Positions 1 to 8,667 of a stretch of 64,000 nucleotides of DNA are shown here, piece after piece; within the stretch, counting starts at the first letter, position 1; the number at the start of each line of letters is the position of its first letter. Source of the stretch: Arcticibacter sp041902385 (GTDB lineage: Bacteria > Bacteroidota > Bacteroidia > Sphingobacteriales > Sphingobacteriaceae). The notes under the pieces were generated by a model, which was given only the letters and a program-made list of their open reading frames with translations, was not told the origin of the DNA and made no database searches. The position numbers and the translations under genes were made by a program. The DNA lies in contig NZ_CP169244.1 of the NCBI RefSeq assembly GCF_041902385.1, forward strand, positions 3,286,001 to 3,350,000, written 5' to 3'.

Positions 1-513
1 TTGGGCTGCGTCTTCGTGCTCAATTCGGTAGCTCTTTTTGCCTACCCGACGATTGGCCATTACCTGAAACTTTCTCAAACGCAGTTTGGACTTTGGTGCG
101 CAATTGCCATTCATGATACCAGCTCCGTGGTTGGCGCTGCGAGTAAATACGGGCCTCACGCGCTCGAAGTGGCCACTACGGTCAAGCTGGCGCGTGCTTT
201 ATGGATTATTCCCATCGCCTTCTTATCAAGTAACTTTTTTGGAAAGAGGAATGAGAAGGTCACTATGCCTTACTTTATCGGCCTGTTCGTCCTCGCTCTG
301 GTGGTAAACACCTATGTGCCCGCAGTTTCAAGCCTGGCGCCGGTAATTGTTCACATCGCAAAAGCGGGCCTGACCCTCACCTTATTCCTCATCGGGGCCG
401 GTTTATCGCGTCAGGTGCTTGCTTCAGTGGGATTTAAGCCTCTCCTTCAGGGCTTGATCCTGTGGCTGGCGATCTCGGTTGTTTCGCTCTTCGCTATTAT
501 AACGCTGAGCTAA
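1..513 (+). CDS. YeiH-family (UPF0324) putative sulfate exporter, C-terminal part
   Basis: This is the C-terminal half of a multi-pass inner membrane protein, cut by the left edge of the window; the TTG at base 1 is probably internal. At least four hydrophobic segments are visible. The stretch around residues 36-50 (AIHDTSSVVGAASKYG) is typical of the YeiH/UPF0324 family, and the end (LIGAGLSRQVL then a hydrophobic tail) fits too. Family members are annotated as putative sulfate exporters; the substrate is not shown by this sequence. The stop codon overlaps the end of the convergent minus-strand FAD gene by four bases, so there is no room for a terminator between them. Confidence 0.8.
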   Translation: MGCVFVLNSVALFAYPTIGHYLKLSQTQFGLWCAIAIHDTSSVVGAASKYGPHALEVATTVKLARALWIIPIAFLSSNFFGKRNEKVTMPYFIGLFVLALVVNTYVPAVSSLAPVIVHIAKAGLTLTLFLIGAGLSRQVLASVGFKPLLQGLILWLAISVVSLFAIITLS

Positions 514-1703
514 TACCACGACTGTCGCTTTTGCACCAGGTCTCTGAATCGTCTGGCCTCCTTGTGCGCCCGTTCACAGCAGTCTTCCAGTGAGAGGCCC
601 TGCATGTAATTCGAAGCAATGAAAATAGGCTTGTCTTCAATGTACCGGTCGATTTCGCGTAAAAGCGGAAGATGGTTGGTTTTAAGGGCCGGAAGTTCTG
701 TTTGTCTTTCTACACGCACGTCCGACGAGTTCAGGCTCAAGCCAAGTACTTCGCCAGCTATTTTAGCTTGTTCCTCTTGTGTTCGTCCGTTATCTGGGAA
801 ATGAAACAACCAGTGCTGGTTCCCATCCAGCTCTGATGAGAGCGCCGAGTAGAAAGGCTGTCCGATCCCGATAATGTTTTTGGGCTTGCGACCGGTACCT
901 GAGGGTCGTCCTGTATTGATCAGAAGAGATTTTACTCTCACCGAGGGGATTTCCTCCAGCATTCGGGCCAGCTGAGGTTCTGCTTCTGCCAGGAGGGCTG
1001 CTGCGGTCCGGGGAGGGCACGAAAAGCAAAGAAAGGGCGTTTGATGTCGTTCCCCGTTCTGATCTGCCAGCGTAAATCCTCTTTCACCTCGCTCCAGTTG
1101 ACGGACTTCATTTGCTCCCGCTACTTCAATTGTGGCTTTGCTCGCCAGAATGTTGAGCAGTGTTTCCAGTCCGCCCTGCAACGTGAAGGATCTGGGGTAG
1201 CGTTTGTTCCGTGCTCTCTTTTTGAAAAGCAGTTCTGCTGGATACTCATCGGCCGGCTGGCACAAAACGGCCTGAAATGCAAACCGGAACAATCTGTCGT
1301 AGTTTTTTCTACCCAGAATACTTTGATAATAATCCCGGACTGATAAACCGTCTTTCTTTTTGGTGAACAAACGGGGTAAGTGAAGGAGTAATTCCGCCCA
1401 GTTTAGCCCTGTGGTAAGAGCTTCGCGTCTCCCGGTATATTTTTTAAACTTTAGCGGTTTTCTCGGGATGATCAGATCCTCCGCCTTATAATGCTGTAAT
1501 AGTGCGAGAATTTCGCCGTAGCTGTTGTAAAGTGTGTGTGCGCCCATATCCACCGACTCTTCATCAACACCAGAGTAGCTTTTTATGCACGCCCGATGTC
1601 TTTGAGCATCAAATATTTTTACTTGGTGGCCGTATGAGCTGCAGTAATGGGCGAAAGACAGGCCGCTGATGCCACCACCAATCACGCTGATAAGTTTATT
1701 CAT
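510..1703 (-). CDS. FAD-dependent protoporphyrinogen/amine oxidase-like oxidoreductase
   Basis: This 397-residue protein opens with a Rossmann dinucleotide-binding motif at residues 5-16 (SVIGGGISGLSF), followed by an acidic residue at the end of the second strand (KIFDAQ). That is typical of flavin-containing amine oxidoreductases and HemG/HemY-like enzymes. The C-terminus (FIASNYMQGLSLEDCCERA) matches the conserved end where FAD is closed over by a G-x-S/G-x-x-D/E motif. There is no signal peptide, so it is probably cytosolic or peripheral. The substrate cannot be told. It is not next to other haem or carotenoid genes here, so a haem role is only one option. Confidence 0.75.
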   Translation of the reverse strand: MNKLISVIGGGISGLSFAHYCSSYGHQVKIFDAQRHRACIKSYSGVDEESVDMGAHTLYNSYGEILALLQHYKAEDLIIPRKPLKFKKYTGRREALTTGLNWAELLLHLPRLFTKKKDGLSVRDYYQSILGRKNYDRLFRFAFQAVLCQPADEYPAELLFKKRARNKRYPRSFTLQGGLETLLNILASKATIEVAGANEVRQLERGERGFTLADQNGERHQTPFLCFSCPPRTAAALLAEAEPQLARMLEEIPSVRVKSLLINTGRPSGTGRKPKNIIGIGQPFYSALSSELDGNQHWLFHFPDNGRTQEEQAKIAGEVLGLSLNSSDVRVERQTELPALKTNHLPLLREIDRYIEDKPIFIASNYMQGLSLEDCCERAHKEARRFRDLVQKRQSWY

Positions 1704-1912
1704 ATCCGTTAAGCAGCGGCAATCATACGGATTTGGCTCATAGAATGTGTATGTCTAAGGTAAAAATACCCGGGCTTCCTGTAATTCGTGACATATCAGC
1801 CCGCCCTGTATACTCAGCTTAAAGATCCTTTAACCTTTTTGATTCCCATTCGTATACGCACCAAATCTCAACGTGTACGATCGCCGGAATAGTTGGAATA
1901 GAAACGCAGCAA

Positions 1913-3115
1913 ATGAACAGAGAAACAAAACTAAGAGCAATCTTACAAAATGCTCCAGTTGGACTTGTTGAAATAGACGAACACGGATCGATAATCGAGT
2001 ATAACCTCGTGGCGGCCCAACTTTTATCCCGGATCAGTCAGATGACACCGGAGCCCGGGAAAAGCCTGTATCAAATGTTGACAGTAGCAGGAATAAGCCT
2101 GGGGGAAAGGATTAAGAGAAGTAAGGCTTGTCCTGGGCTGATCGTGAGCAATGAGATGTTTACGCTGAATCGTGCTGAGAATGAAGACTGGTTCTTTGTG
2201 TTGACTGCTACCCGGATGTTTGAAGGATGCATTATCGTGAGTATTGAAGATGTTACGAGCAGGCTGCGAGAGGAGAAAGCTCTTCAGCAAGCCGAACAAG
2301 ATAAGGCAGTGGCCCAGGGTAAGTATGAACTCGCGTCCGAAGTTCTTCACGACATAGGAAACGCAGTTGTTGGTTTTGGTTCTTATCTCACCCGGATAAG
2401 CAGAGCCTTAGAGCAAGATAATTCTACAGCTCTTGCAAATGTTGTTGTTTTTTTAAAGGAGCGTAAGGAGGCTATTACTGCTGCAGTCGGACTCCAGAAG
2501 TCAATAGCACTTATAAATTTGATAGAAGGCGTCGGGAAGGTTTTGAGTAGTAGTCACGTCGAAATTAAGACCTCTGTAACCGAGCAACTGCAGATTATAA
2601 CGCACATTCAGGAAATATTAACCATTCAGCGTCAGTATGTTAACGGTCAGCCAATACATGAACGGAAGTTGGTCAATTTGAGAGAGATTATTTACGACTG
2701 CAGGTCGATGCTTTTGAGCAACCTGGAGAAAAAGGGGATCAGTCTTGTTATCTCAGCCCCGGATCAGGTCACGATAAAAGGCGACCGTACCAAGCTAATG
2801 CAAGTGTTGCTCAATATTTTCAAGAATAGCATAGAAGCAATAGACGAATGTGCTCCGGCGAAGCGTATAGACGTGCGTCTGGAATTGTCTCAGGAGAAAA
2901 TATGGCTAAAAGTGAAAGATACGGGAAGTGGGTTTCCACAAGAAAAAGGGGAGACGTTTTTTAAGCGTGGGTTTACTACAAAAGAGAAAGGAACTGGCCT
3001 CGGTCTGTATTCCTGCCGGTCAATAGTCGAAAGTCATGGAGGAACAATAACTCTGCATAGTGCTGGCATTGGACAGGGTAGTACTGTTGTTGTACAATTT
3101 CAAAACTTAATCTAA
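1913..3115 (+). CDS. PAS-domain sensor histidine kinase (soluble)
   Basis: This 400-residue kinase has no membrane segment. Residues about 6-115 form a PAS-like sensor domain. They are followed by a short coiled coil and a dimerisation helix with the likely phospho-acceptor His146 in the motif VLHDIGNAVV, an unusual H-box. The ATPase domain shows an N-box near residue 300 (NIFKNSIEAI), a G1 box near 336 (DTGSGF) and a G2 box near 361 (GTGLGL). The next gene starts ten bases after the stop and carries a receiver domain, so the two probably form one phosphorelay operon. The stimulus is unknown. Confidence 0.88.
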   Translation: MNRETKLRAILQNAPVGLVEIDEHGSIIEYNLVAAQLLSRISQMTPEPGKSLYQMLTVAGISLGERIKRSKACPGLIVSNEMFTLNRAENEDWFFVLTATRMFEGCIIVSIEDVTSRLREEKALQQAEQDKAVAQGKYELASEVLHDIGNAVVGFGSYLTRISRALEQDNSTALANVVVFLKERKEAITAAVGLQKSIALINLIEGVGKVLSSSHVEIKTSVTEQLQIITHIQEILTIQRQYVNGQPIHERKLVNLREIIYDCRSMLLSNLEKKGISLVISAPDQVTIKGDRTKLMQVLLNIFKNSIEAIDECAPAKRIDVRLELSQEKIWLKVKDTGSGFPQEKGETFFKRGFTTKEKGTGLGLYSCRSIVESHGGTITLHSAGIGQGSTVVVQFQNLI

Positions 3116-3125
3116 GAATTTAAAA

Positions 3126-4700
3126 ATGGAAGAAGCAAATACCTTAGTCCTGGTCATAGATGACGAAGAGCTGGTGAGAGATAATATAGAGGAAATATTA
3201 GTTCCTCGGGCGAAAAATCATCTCGATGAATCCATCAACGAAGCAGCGCATATTTTGTTTGATATGCCACAGCCCATCTTGTCTCCTAGAAATAATAATA
3301 TTCCGGTTTTTTCCGTCGATAAAGCGGCAAATGGGCCTGATGGCCTCAAGAAAGTGAAAGACGCCGTGGAAAAGAACCGTCCGTATGCGGTAATCTTTCT
3401 TGATGTGCGCATGCCGGGATGGGACGGATTGGAGACCGCGATGAAAATTCGTGAGTACGATACCAAAGCTGAAATTATATTTATTACAGCTTTTTCCGAT
3501 CGCTCAATAGAGGAAATTGTCGACAAGGCCGGGCAAAATGTAGGTTATCATTGCAAGCCTTACGCAACAGAAGAGATTGTCCAGCTCGCGACCAAGGCCG
3601 TAACCGACTATAACCGTCTCCGTAATCTGGAAAGCCTCATTGAGTCGATATCGTCGATCGGACTTAACGAGCATCAGCTTGCATCACTCCTTAAGAATAT
3701 TCTTGATCAGCTTGCTAATACCCTGGAGACAGATATGGCCCTGCTCGGAAAATTACATGATGATTTTTCATACGAAAAAGTGCTTTCTATAGGCGCTATG
3801 GAAGAGAAAATCAATCTTCAGGAGCTTGTTGCCCGGGTTAAGGATATTAAGATAGCGCCTCAGGAGGTCATTCAAGTAGATGAACTCGTCCTGGCCCGTC
3901 TTAACTGTTACTCTGTGTTCGCCGTTCTTAAAAATCAGGGAAGGCTTAAGACTGAAAAAATGTATTTGCTGAAGCTTTTTGTTCAAAATGCTGCGCAGGC
4001 TATCCGCAATGCAGAATTGCACGAGGAGCTATTAAGGAAAGAAAAGCTATCTGCAGTAGGAAAAGCGATGAGCATGGTTATGCATGACCTTAGGGCTCCA
4101 ATTAAGAATATTAGCGTAATTACGGCCCTGATGAGGGACGAAGGATTGGAGTCTGAATGGTTAGACATGGTTGATAGGTCAGCAACACAGGCTTCTGAGA
4201 TTTTTGATGACTTTCTTGACTTCGTGAGAGACTCACCTGGTACAAAAGAAACAGTCGATTTAAAGTCGTTGCTGGAAGAAGCTTTGGTCTATGTCAAAAT
4301 GAAGGATGGATTCGATAATATTTGTATCAATGTAGATTGCCCGGACGGACTAACTGTTCAGGCGGATAAGAGTAAGATTAGAAGGGCCGTTGCTAATATT
4401 GTCAATAACGCTGTAGACGCCTTGATTGACCATTCAGTTCCACGAGCTACAATTAGTCTCACAGGAGTGCGCAATTATCAGCAAAGCATAGCCGAAGTCA
4501 TTATTCGGGATAACGGTCCCGGTATTCCTGATAATATCATGAGAACTCTTTTCGAACCTTTTGTTACCCGCAACAAAGCGAATGGTACGGGACTAGGCTT
4601 AGCTATTGCCAAACAATACATTATTGCGCATGGCGGTGAGATTAAAGTTGTCAATGAAAAGGGCGCTCGTTTCACGATAGCTTTACCGGCCTCACAATAA
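3126..4700 (+). CDS. Receiver-GAF-like-histidine kinase hybrid
   Basis: The 524-residue protein begins with a response-regulator receiver domain: acidic pair at residues 12-13 (VIDDEE), phospho-acceptor Asp93 in IFLDVRMPGWDG and a conserved K-P near residue 145. An insertion of about 40 residues separates the first helix from the second strand. A GAF-like middle region (about 170-300) leads to a DHp helix with His320 (MVMHDLRAPIKN) and an ATPase domain with N-box NIVNNAVDAL and G2 box GTGLGLAIAKQ. It is translated right after the upstream PAS kinase, the likely phosphodonor for Asp93. There is no DNA-binding output, so the final target is not in this operon. Confidence 0.88.
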   Translation: MEEANTLVLVIDDEELVRDNIEEILVPRAKNHLDESINEAAHILFDMPQPILSPRNNNIPVFSVDKAANGPDGLKKVKDAVEKNRPYAVIFLDVRMPGWDGLETAMKIREYDTKAEIIFITAFSDRSIEEIVDKAGQNVGYHCKPYATEEIVQLATKAVTDYNRLRNLESLIESISSIGLNEHQLASLLKNILDQLANTLETDMALLGKLHDDFSYEKVLSIGAMEEKINLQELVARVKDIKIAPQEVIQVDELVLARLNCYSVFAVLKNQGRLKTEKMYLLKLFVQNAAQAIRNAELHEELLRKEKLSAVGKAMSMVMHDLRAPIKNISVITALMRDEGLESEWLDMVDRSATQASEIFDDFLDFVRDSPGTKETVDLKSLLEEALVYVKMKDGFDNICINVDCPDGLTVQADKSKIRRAVANIVNNAVDALIDHSVPRATISLTGVRNYQQSIAEVIIRDNGPGIPDNIMRTLFEPFVTRNKANGTGLGLAIAKQYIIAHGGEIKVVNEKGARFTIALPASQ

Positions 4701-4704
4701 GTGT

Positions 4705-4742
4705 GGCAGGAACAACAGTACCGGGAGGCGCCTGCCTTTTCT
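4705..4742 (+). terminator. Probable rho-independent terminator of the kinase operon
   Basis: A 6-bp stem (GGCAGG at 4705-4710 with CCTGCC at 4731-4736) is followed by a T-rich run. It sits directly after the stop of the hybrid kinase gene. The loop is long, and it contains a nested GGCGCC palindrome at its edge. Confidence 0.45.
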
Positions 4743-4824
4743 TTGATATTTTGTCCTGTTAGCCAAATATTTTTTCTCAATTATCAAAATAAAAGCGACT
4801 TTAGAAGGTTTTCTCAAAAGTAGC

Positions 4825-5856
4825 ATGAGCGGAGAAAAGGACGTTACTATTTACGATATTGCAAGGGCCCTGAACATTTCAGCTGCTACCGTGAGCAGAG
4901 GACTAAAAGACCATCCTGCCATCAGTAGTACCACCAAGAAGAAAATCTTCGAGGCTGCAACTAACATGGGCTATCGCTTCAATTCCTTTGCCAGTAATCT
5001 CAGGACCAAAAGGACCAATACCATCGGAATTATTGTTCCCCGGCTTAACAGCGCTTTTATGTCTGATGTGATCGCAGGTATAGAGAAAGTGGCTAATGAT
5101 GAGGGGTTCAATCTTATTATCAGCCAGTCGCTGGAAACGGAGGAAAAGGAGGCAAAGAATGCACTCACCATGTTCAATAGTCGGGTTGACGGTCTCCTGG
5201 TCTCTCTGGCATCGGGTACAAAAGGCATTGAGCATTTTGAACCCTTTATCAGGAAGGACGTGCCCCTGATCTTTTTTGACCGCGTGCAGGAGCACGAGCA
5301 ATGCGTAAATATCGTGATCGACAATTTTAAAGCGGCCTCTGAAATTACCGCACATCTGATCAGTGAGGGCTGCCGCAAGATCCTTCATATTTCTGGCAAC
5401 CAGATCAGGAATGTCTATAAAGATAGGTTTAGAGGGTACCGGGAAGCCCTGGCAGAACACGGTATTCCTTTTGATCGAGACTGGCTGATCGTGAACGACC
5501 TTAGTCCTGCAAGCGGTATACAGGTAGCCGAAGAGGTTCTGAAAATGAAAGATCTTCCGGATGCTCTTTTTTTTGCTAACGATGCCTGCGCCGTTAGCTG
5601 TCTTCTGGCCCTCAAGCGAATGGGAGTAAAAGTCCCGGGACAAATTGCCATTGCCGGCTTTAATAATGATCCGAGTTCTCTCATCGTGGAACCCAATCTT
5701 ACTACCATCAATTATAAAGGCTTTGAGATGGGAGAAGTGGCGGCCCGCATGCTTATCCGGTATCTGAATAAGAACAGCGAGTTAAACCTTCCTGGTACCA
5801 TCATGCTCCGGCATGAACTGCTGGTACGTGCCTCTTCTACACGAACTCAGGCATAG
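4825..5856 (+). CDS. LacI/GalR-family transcriptional regulator
   Basis: This 343-residue regulator has an N-terminal LacI helix-turn-helix (residues about 7-30: IYDIARALNISAATVSRGL) and a hinge helix region (YRFNSFASNLRTKRT). A periplasmic-binding-protein-like sensor domain follows, starting at TIGIIVPRLNSAFM. The domain order and length are standard for the family. It lies upstream of uxuA, the SDR reductase, the esterase and the GH115 gene on the same strand. The simplest reading is local control of hexuronate or glucuronoxylan genes, with a hexuronate-pathway metabolite as effector. Two palindromes that could be its operators lie between it and uxuA (see those entries). Confidence 0.92.
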   Translation: MSGEKDVTIYDIARALNISAATVSRGLKDHPAISSTTKKKIFEAATNMGYRFNSFASNLRTKRTNTIGIIVPRLNSAFMSDVIAGIEKVANDEGFNLIISQSLETEEKEAKNALTMFNSRVDGLLVSLASGTKGIEHFEPFIRKDVPLIFFDRVQEHEQCVNIVIDNFKAASEITAHLISEGCRKILHISGNQIRNVYKDRFRGYREALAEHGIPFDRDWLIVNDLSPASGIQVAEEVLKMKDLPDALFFANDACAVSCLLALKRMGVKVPGQIAIAGFNNDPSSLIVEPNLTTINYKGFEMGEVAARMLIRYLNKNSELNLPGTIMLRHELLVRASSTRTQA

Positions 5857-5976
5857 CCATTCTCTTTACGTACTACGCTCTCCGGCTCTATCTCCTCTGC
5901 CGGTTTTCCTTATGCTTTGCATTGCCTAAGCTCAGCAGAAATATGTATGCGGGTTGCGCGTTTTTCTGTTGATTTT

Positions 5977-5992
5977 GGTAACCGATTGCAGC
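5977..5992. promoter_or_regulatory. LacI-type operator-like palindrome 1
   Basis: GGTAACCGATTGCAGC contains an imperfect dyad around a central CG (AACCGATT), as expected for a LacI-family operator. Read on the other strand it matches the second site at 6132-6149 over the core GCAATCGGTT. It lies about 120 bases after the LacI-family gene. Its role as an operator is inferred. Confidence 0.45.
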
Positions 5993-6131
5993 CTGTTTTT
6001 CGACTCTTTCTATTCTTATCTTTGGTCGGGCCGTTCGCTTTTTCCCCTTGTAGATCAGGTGTCCGAGTAGATTCCGTCATCTCCGGTACAATTGAAAGGA
6101 AACAGGCGAGCAATTCTTGTAAGAGAAATTT

Positions 6132-6149
6132 TAGCAATCGGTTGCACTA
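6132..6149. promoter_or_regulatory. LacI-type operator-like palindrome 2
   Basis: AGCAATCGGTTGCAC has GCAA and TTGC half-sites around a central CG-containing core, the usual layout of LacI-family operators. It shares its core with the site at 5977-5992, about 155 bases upstream. Two spaced sites would allow looping. It lies about 120 bases before the uxuA start and overlaps the proposed -33 element. Confidence 0.5.
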
Positions 6150-6264
6150 ATTGAAATCTTTTTCTACTATTGTTCAGGATGTTGAACATTCAGGTCTGGG
6201 AAAGAGGCTAGGGGTGTTCTTAATGACCTTTTACAAACAGATACAAATCACAACAACTAACTTT

Positions 6265-7509
6265 ATGGCTCTAGAAAAAACATGGCGCTGGTTCGGCAGG
6301 AAGGATCGGATCTCGCTCTCCCAACTCCGCCAGTTCGGTGTTCAGGGTATTGTTACGTCTTTGCATCATAAGAAGCCAGGGGAGGTATGGTCGGTTGCAG
6401 AAATCCGCGAGGTGCAAGAAGAAATAGAAAAGGCCGGTATGCGGTGGAGCGTAGTTGAAAGCCTGCCCGTATCAGAGGAGATTAAGATAAATGGTCCCCG
6501 CCGCGCGGAGCTGATCCGCAATTATGTCACGTCTTTGCAAAACCTGGGGCAGTGTGGTATCGATACCGTCTGCTATAACTTTATGCCAGTGCTCGACTGG
6601 GCACGCACTGACCTGCACTTCATTGATGCAAATGGCGCAGAGTCAATGCTGTTTGATTATGCCACCTTCGCCGCCTTCGACATATACATTCTTGAGAGGC
6701 CTGGTGCCTCCAGCGACTACTCCCCGGAGGTCATTGCTAAAGCCAAAGAGATCAATGAAGCCATGAGCCAGGATGAGAAGGATGTGCTGGCATACAACAT
6801 CATTGTAGTGACCCAGGGCTTTATCAATGGTACGGTCGGGAATGTGTCTAACTACAAGCAGGTGTTCCTTGATTACCTGGCTACTTATAAGAACATAGAC
6901 CGCGACAAGCTAAGGAGTCATCTGGTGATGTTCCTCAATGATGTCATCCCTGCAGCAGAGGAAGCTGGTGTCAATCTGTGCATACATCCTGACGACCCGC
7001 CGTTTTCATTACTTGGCCTGCCGCGGATAGCCAGCAGTCGCGAGGACTTTGAGTGGATCTTTACTCAGAATCCTTCTCTTGCCAACGGACTTACATTCTG
7101 CAGCGGTTCTCTTTCCGTGCGGCCTGATAACGATCTGGTCGGCATTGTACAGCAGTTTGCAGAACGGATCCATTTTGTGCATCTCCGCAACATAAAGAGA
7201 ACAACCACGCGCAGTTTCTACGAATCGCCGCACCTCGATGGAGTGGTCGATATGTATCAGGTGCTGGAAGCCTTGCTGCAGGAACAGGCGCGGAGAATAG
7301 AGGAAGGCCGAAAGGACCTGCGCATGCCTTTCCGCCCCGACCATGGCCTCAAGATTCTCGACGATTTTAACAGGGAAAGCAACCCCGGTTATCCTCTGGT
7401 CGGACGAATGAAGGGATTCGCTGAGATATGCGGACTGGAGCTTGGTATCGAATCTGCCATGGCAAAACAGCAGAAATCGGTCGCGAGTGTCGCTGGGAGT
7501 GAGGGGTAA
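6265..7509 (+). CDS. uxuA: Mannonate dehydratase
   Basis: UxuA removes water from D-mannonate to give 2-keto-3-deoxygluconate in the glucuronate branch of hexuronate breakdown, in the cytosol and with a divalent metal. The ATG at 6265 is chosen because the protein then starts MALEKTWRWFG and continues DRISLSQLRQFGVQGIVTSL, which is the family N-terminus. An upstream in-frame TTG at 6151 would overlap the operator-like palindrome. The chosen start gives 414 residues, close to the usual length. Metal-ligand regions are visible, such as NLCIHPDDPPF, FCSGSLSV and VHLRNIKR. The next gene, an SDR reductase, supplies the preceding step. Confidence 0.93.
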   Translation: MALEKTWRWFGRKDRISLSQLRQFGVQGIVTSLHHKKPGEVWSVAEIREVQEEIEKAGMRWSVVESLPVSEEIKINGPRRAELIRNYVTSLQNLGQCGIDTVCYNFMPVLDWARTDLHFIDANGAESMLFDYATFAAFDIYILERPGASSDYSPEVIAKAKEINEAMSQDEKDVLAYNIIVVTQGFINGTVGNVSNYKQVFLDYLATYKNIDRDKLRSHLVMFLNDVIPAAEEAGVNLCIHPDDPPFSLLGLPRIASSREDFEWIFTQNPSLANGLTFCSGSLSVRPDNDLVGIVQQFAERIHFVHLRNIKRTTTRSFYESPHLDGVVDMYQVLEALLQEQARRIEEGRKDLRMPFRPDHGLKILDDFNRESNPGYPLVGRMKGFAEICGLELGIESAMAKQQKSVASVAGSEG

Positions 7510-7617
7510 TAATACAAAGAAGTAGCGGCCCCATTCAGGCTTTTGAAAAGCAATCAATAATGGCAGAGACCAAATAGACTTTGAATTATAAAACGAACAG
7601 ATCTTAAAAAAATAGAA

Positions 7618-8433
7618 ATGGAATCAATGTTTGATATAAGCGGTAAAGTAGCCGTTGTAACAGGGGCAGGCGGAGTGCTGGGAGGCAGCATCGCCGCTAG
7701 CCTGATGAAAGCAGGTGCTAAAGTAGTTGCACTTGATATACGCCAGGAAAATCTAGACAAACGCGTAGATGAACTGAAGCAGATCCACAACGATGTTATC
7801 GGAATAGCTGGCAATGTGCTGGATCTCGATAATCTGAAGGACCTTGCCCGCCAGATCAAAGAGAAGTGGAACACCGTCGACATTCTGGTTAACTGCGCAG
7901 GCGGAAATGTTCCGGGAGCTACCCTGCGGGAGGATCAGACGGTGTTTGACATGAAGATCGAAGACTGGCAGAAGGTAACGGACCTCAATACCAATGGAAC
8001 TGTTTATCCTTGCCTGGCTTTTGGAGAGCTGATGGCAGAACAGGGCAGTGGATCAATCATTAACATCTCGTCTATGGCCACCTATTCCGCAATTACCCGT
8101 GTTCCTGGTTACTCGGTATCCAAGACGGGCATCAATATTTTCACGCAGTGGCTTGCTACCGAGATGGCGCTCAAGTTCGGAGAGAAGGTAAGGGTAAACG
8201 CCATCGCACCGGGCTTCTTTATCGGCGATCAGAACCGCGCAGTTCTCATTAATCCTGACGGCAGCTATACAGAGCGAAGCAAAAAAGTGCTGGCAAGAAC
8301 ACCGATGAAGCGGTTTGGTGATATCTCAGAGCTCAACGGAGCCGTCCAGTTTTTATGCTCAGATGCTGCAACGTTTATTACAGGTGTTATTCTCCCGGTT
8401 GATGGCGGATTCACGGCATTTAGTGGCGTGTAA
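7618..8433 (+). CDS. SDR-type D-mannonate oxidoreductase (fructuronate reductase)
   Basis: This 271-residue short-chain dehydrogenase has the cofactor motif TGAGGVLGGS near residues 16-25 and an NCAGG motif. The catalytic Tyr165 and Lys169 lie in YSVSK, with a Ser in NISSMA before it. The C-terminal GGFTAFSGV is also family-like. Directly downstream of uxuA in Bacteroidetes, this SDR subfamily takes the place of the classical UxuB and reduces D-fructuronate to D-mannonate. That assignment rests on position and family. A second ATG three codons in is an alternative start. Its C-terminus is near the hairpin at 8474-8523. Confidence 0.85.
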   Translation: MESMFDISGKVAVVTGAGGVLGGSIAASLMKAGAKVVALDIRQENLDKRVDELKQIHNDVIGIAGNVLDLDNLKDLARQIKEKWNTVDILVNCAGGNVPGATLREDQTVFDMKIEDWQKVTDLNTNGTVYPCLAFGELMAEQGSGSIINISSMATYSAITRVPGYSVSKTGINIFTQWLATEMALKFGEKVRVNAIAPGFFIGDQNRAVLINPDGSYTERSKKVLARTPMKRFGDISELNGAVQFLCSDAATFITGVILPVDGGFTAFSGV

Positions 8434-8473
8434 GGAATATAAGCGGATTAGAGACTGAAAATTCTTTATGAAC

Positions 8474-8523
8474 AACGGCTACAAAAGCGGGATGAATTGA
8501 ACTGAATGCCCTTTGTAGCCGTT
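8474..8523. terminator. Perfect 12-bp hairpin after the uxu genes
   Basis: AACGGCTACAAA at 8474-8485 pairs perfectly with TTTGTAGCCGTT at 8512-8523. It lies between the SDR stop and the esterase leader. The downstream side lacks a clean T-run (AAATCTGG follows). It could end the uxu transcript partially or protect a processed 3' end. Confidence 0.45.
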
Positions 8524-8560
8524 AAATCTGGTGAAGTAAGCTCATTGATGCCTTATAGAA

Positions 8561-8667
8561 CAAATTATTGTAATTGAAACCATCATGTGCGCTTCACCCA
8601 AACCAAAATGAATAGAACCCCGTGAACATGATAGTTTCATTGCCTTTAAAAAGCAAATTATTGTAAT
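8561..8667 (+). promoter_or_regulatory. Inverted-repeat leader element, copy 1 (esterase)
   Basis: GAAACCATCATG at 8576-8587 pairs with CATGATAGTTTC at 8627-8638 (one mismatch). An inner TTCAC/GTGAA pair leaves an internal loop. The stem ends about 27 bases before the esterase ATG. The whole element is flanked by an exact 14-bp direct repeat, CAAATTATTGTAAT, at 8561-8574 and 8654-8667; the right copy overlaps the start codon. A closely similar element lies before the beta-lactamase-like gene at 63375-63469. It may be a structured 5' UTR or a small mobile repeat. Confidence 0.6.

Larger units (their letters stand above)
5857..6264 (+). promoter_or_regulatory. uxuA upstream control region
   Basis: About 400 bases separate the regulator from the chosen uxuA start, and no convincing gene is present. 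The region carries two related LacI-type palindromes, at 5977-5992 and 6132-6149. A Bacteroidetes-like -7 box (TACTATTG at 6165-6172, one mismatch to TAnnTTTG) lies 20 bases after a TTG inside the second palindrome, so a repressor there would cover the -33 element. The promoter reading is inference from consensus matching. Confidence 0.45.

Noticed and set aside
5917..6150. A small gene between the LacI gene and uxuA
   Set aside because: Short frames on both strands lack recognisable features and overlap the two operator-like palindromes.
6151..6264. Extended N-terminus of UxuA
   Set aside because: It would begin with a TTG right after the operator-like site; the family N-terminus starts at the ATG at 6265.
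8561..8667. Insertion sequence ends
   Set aside because: The element with its flanking direct repeats is about 107 bases long and has no transposase, so at most it is a miniature element; described as a leader.
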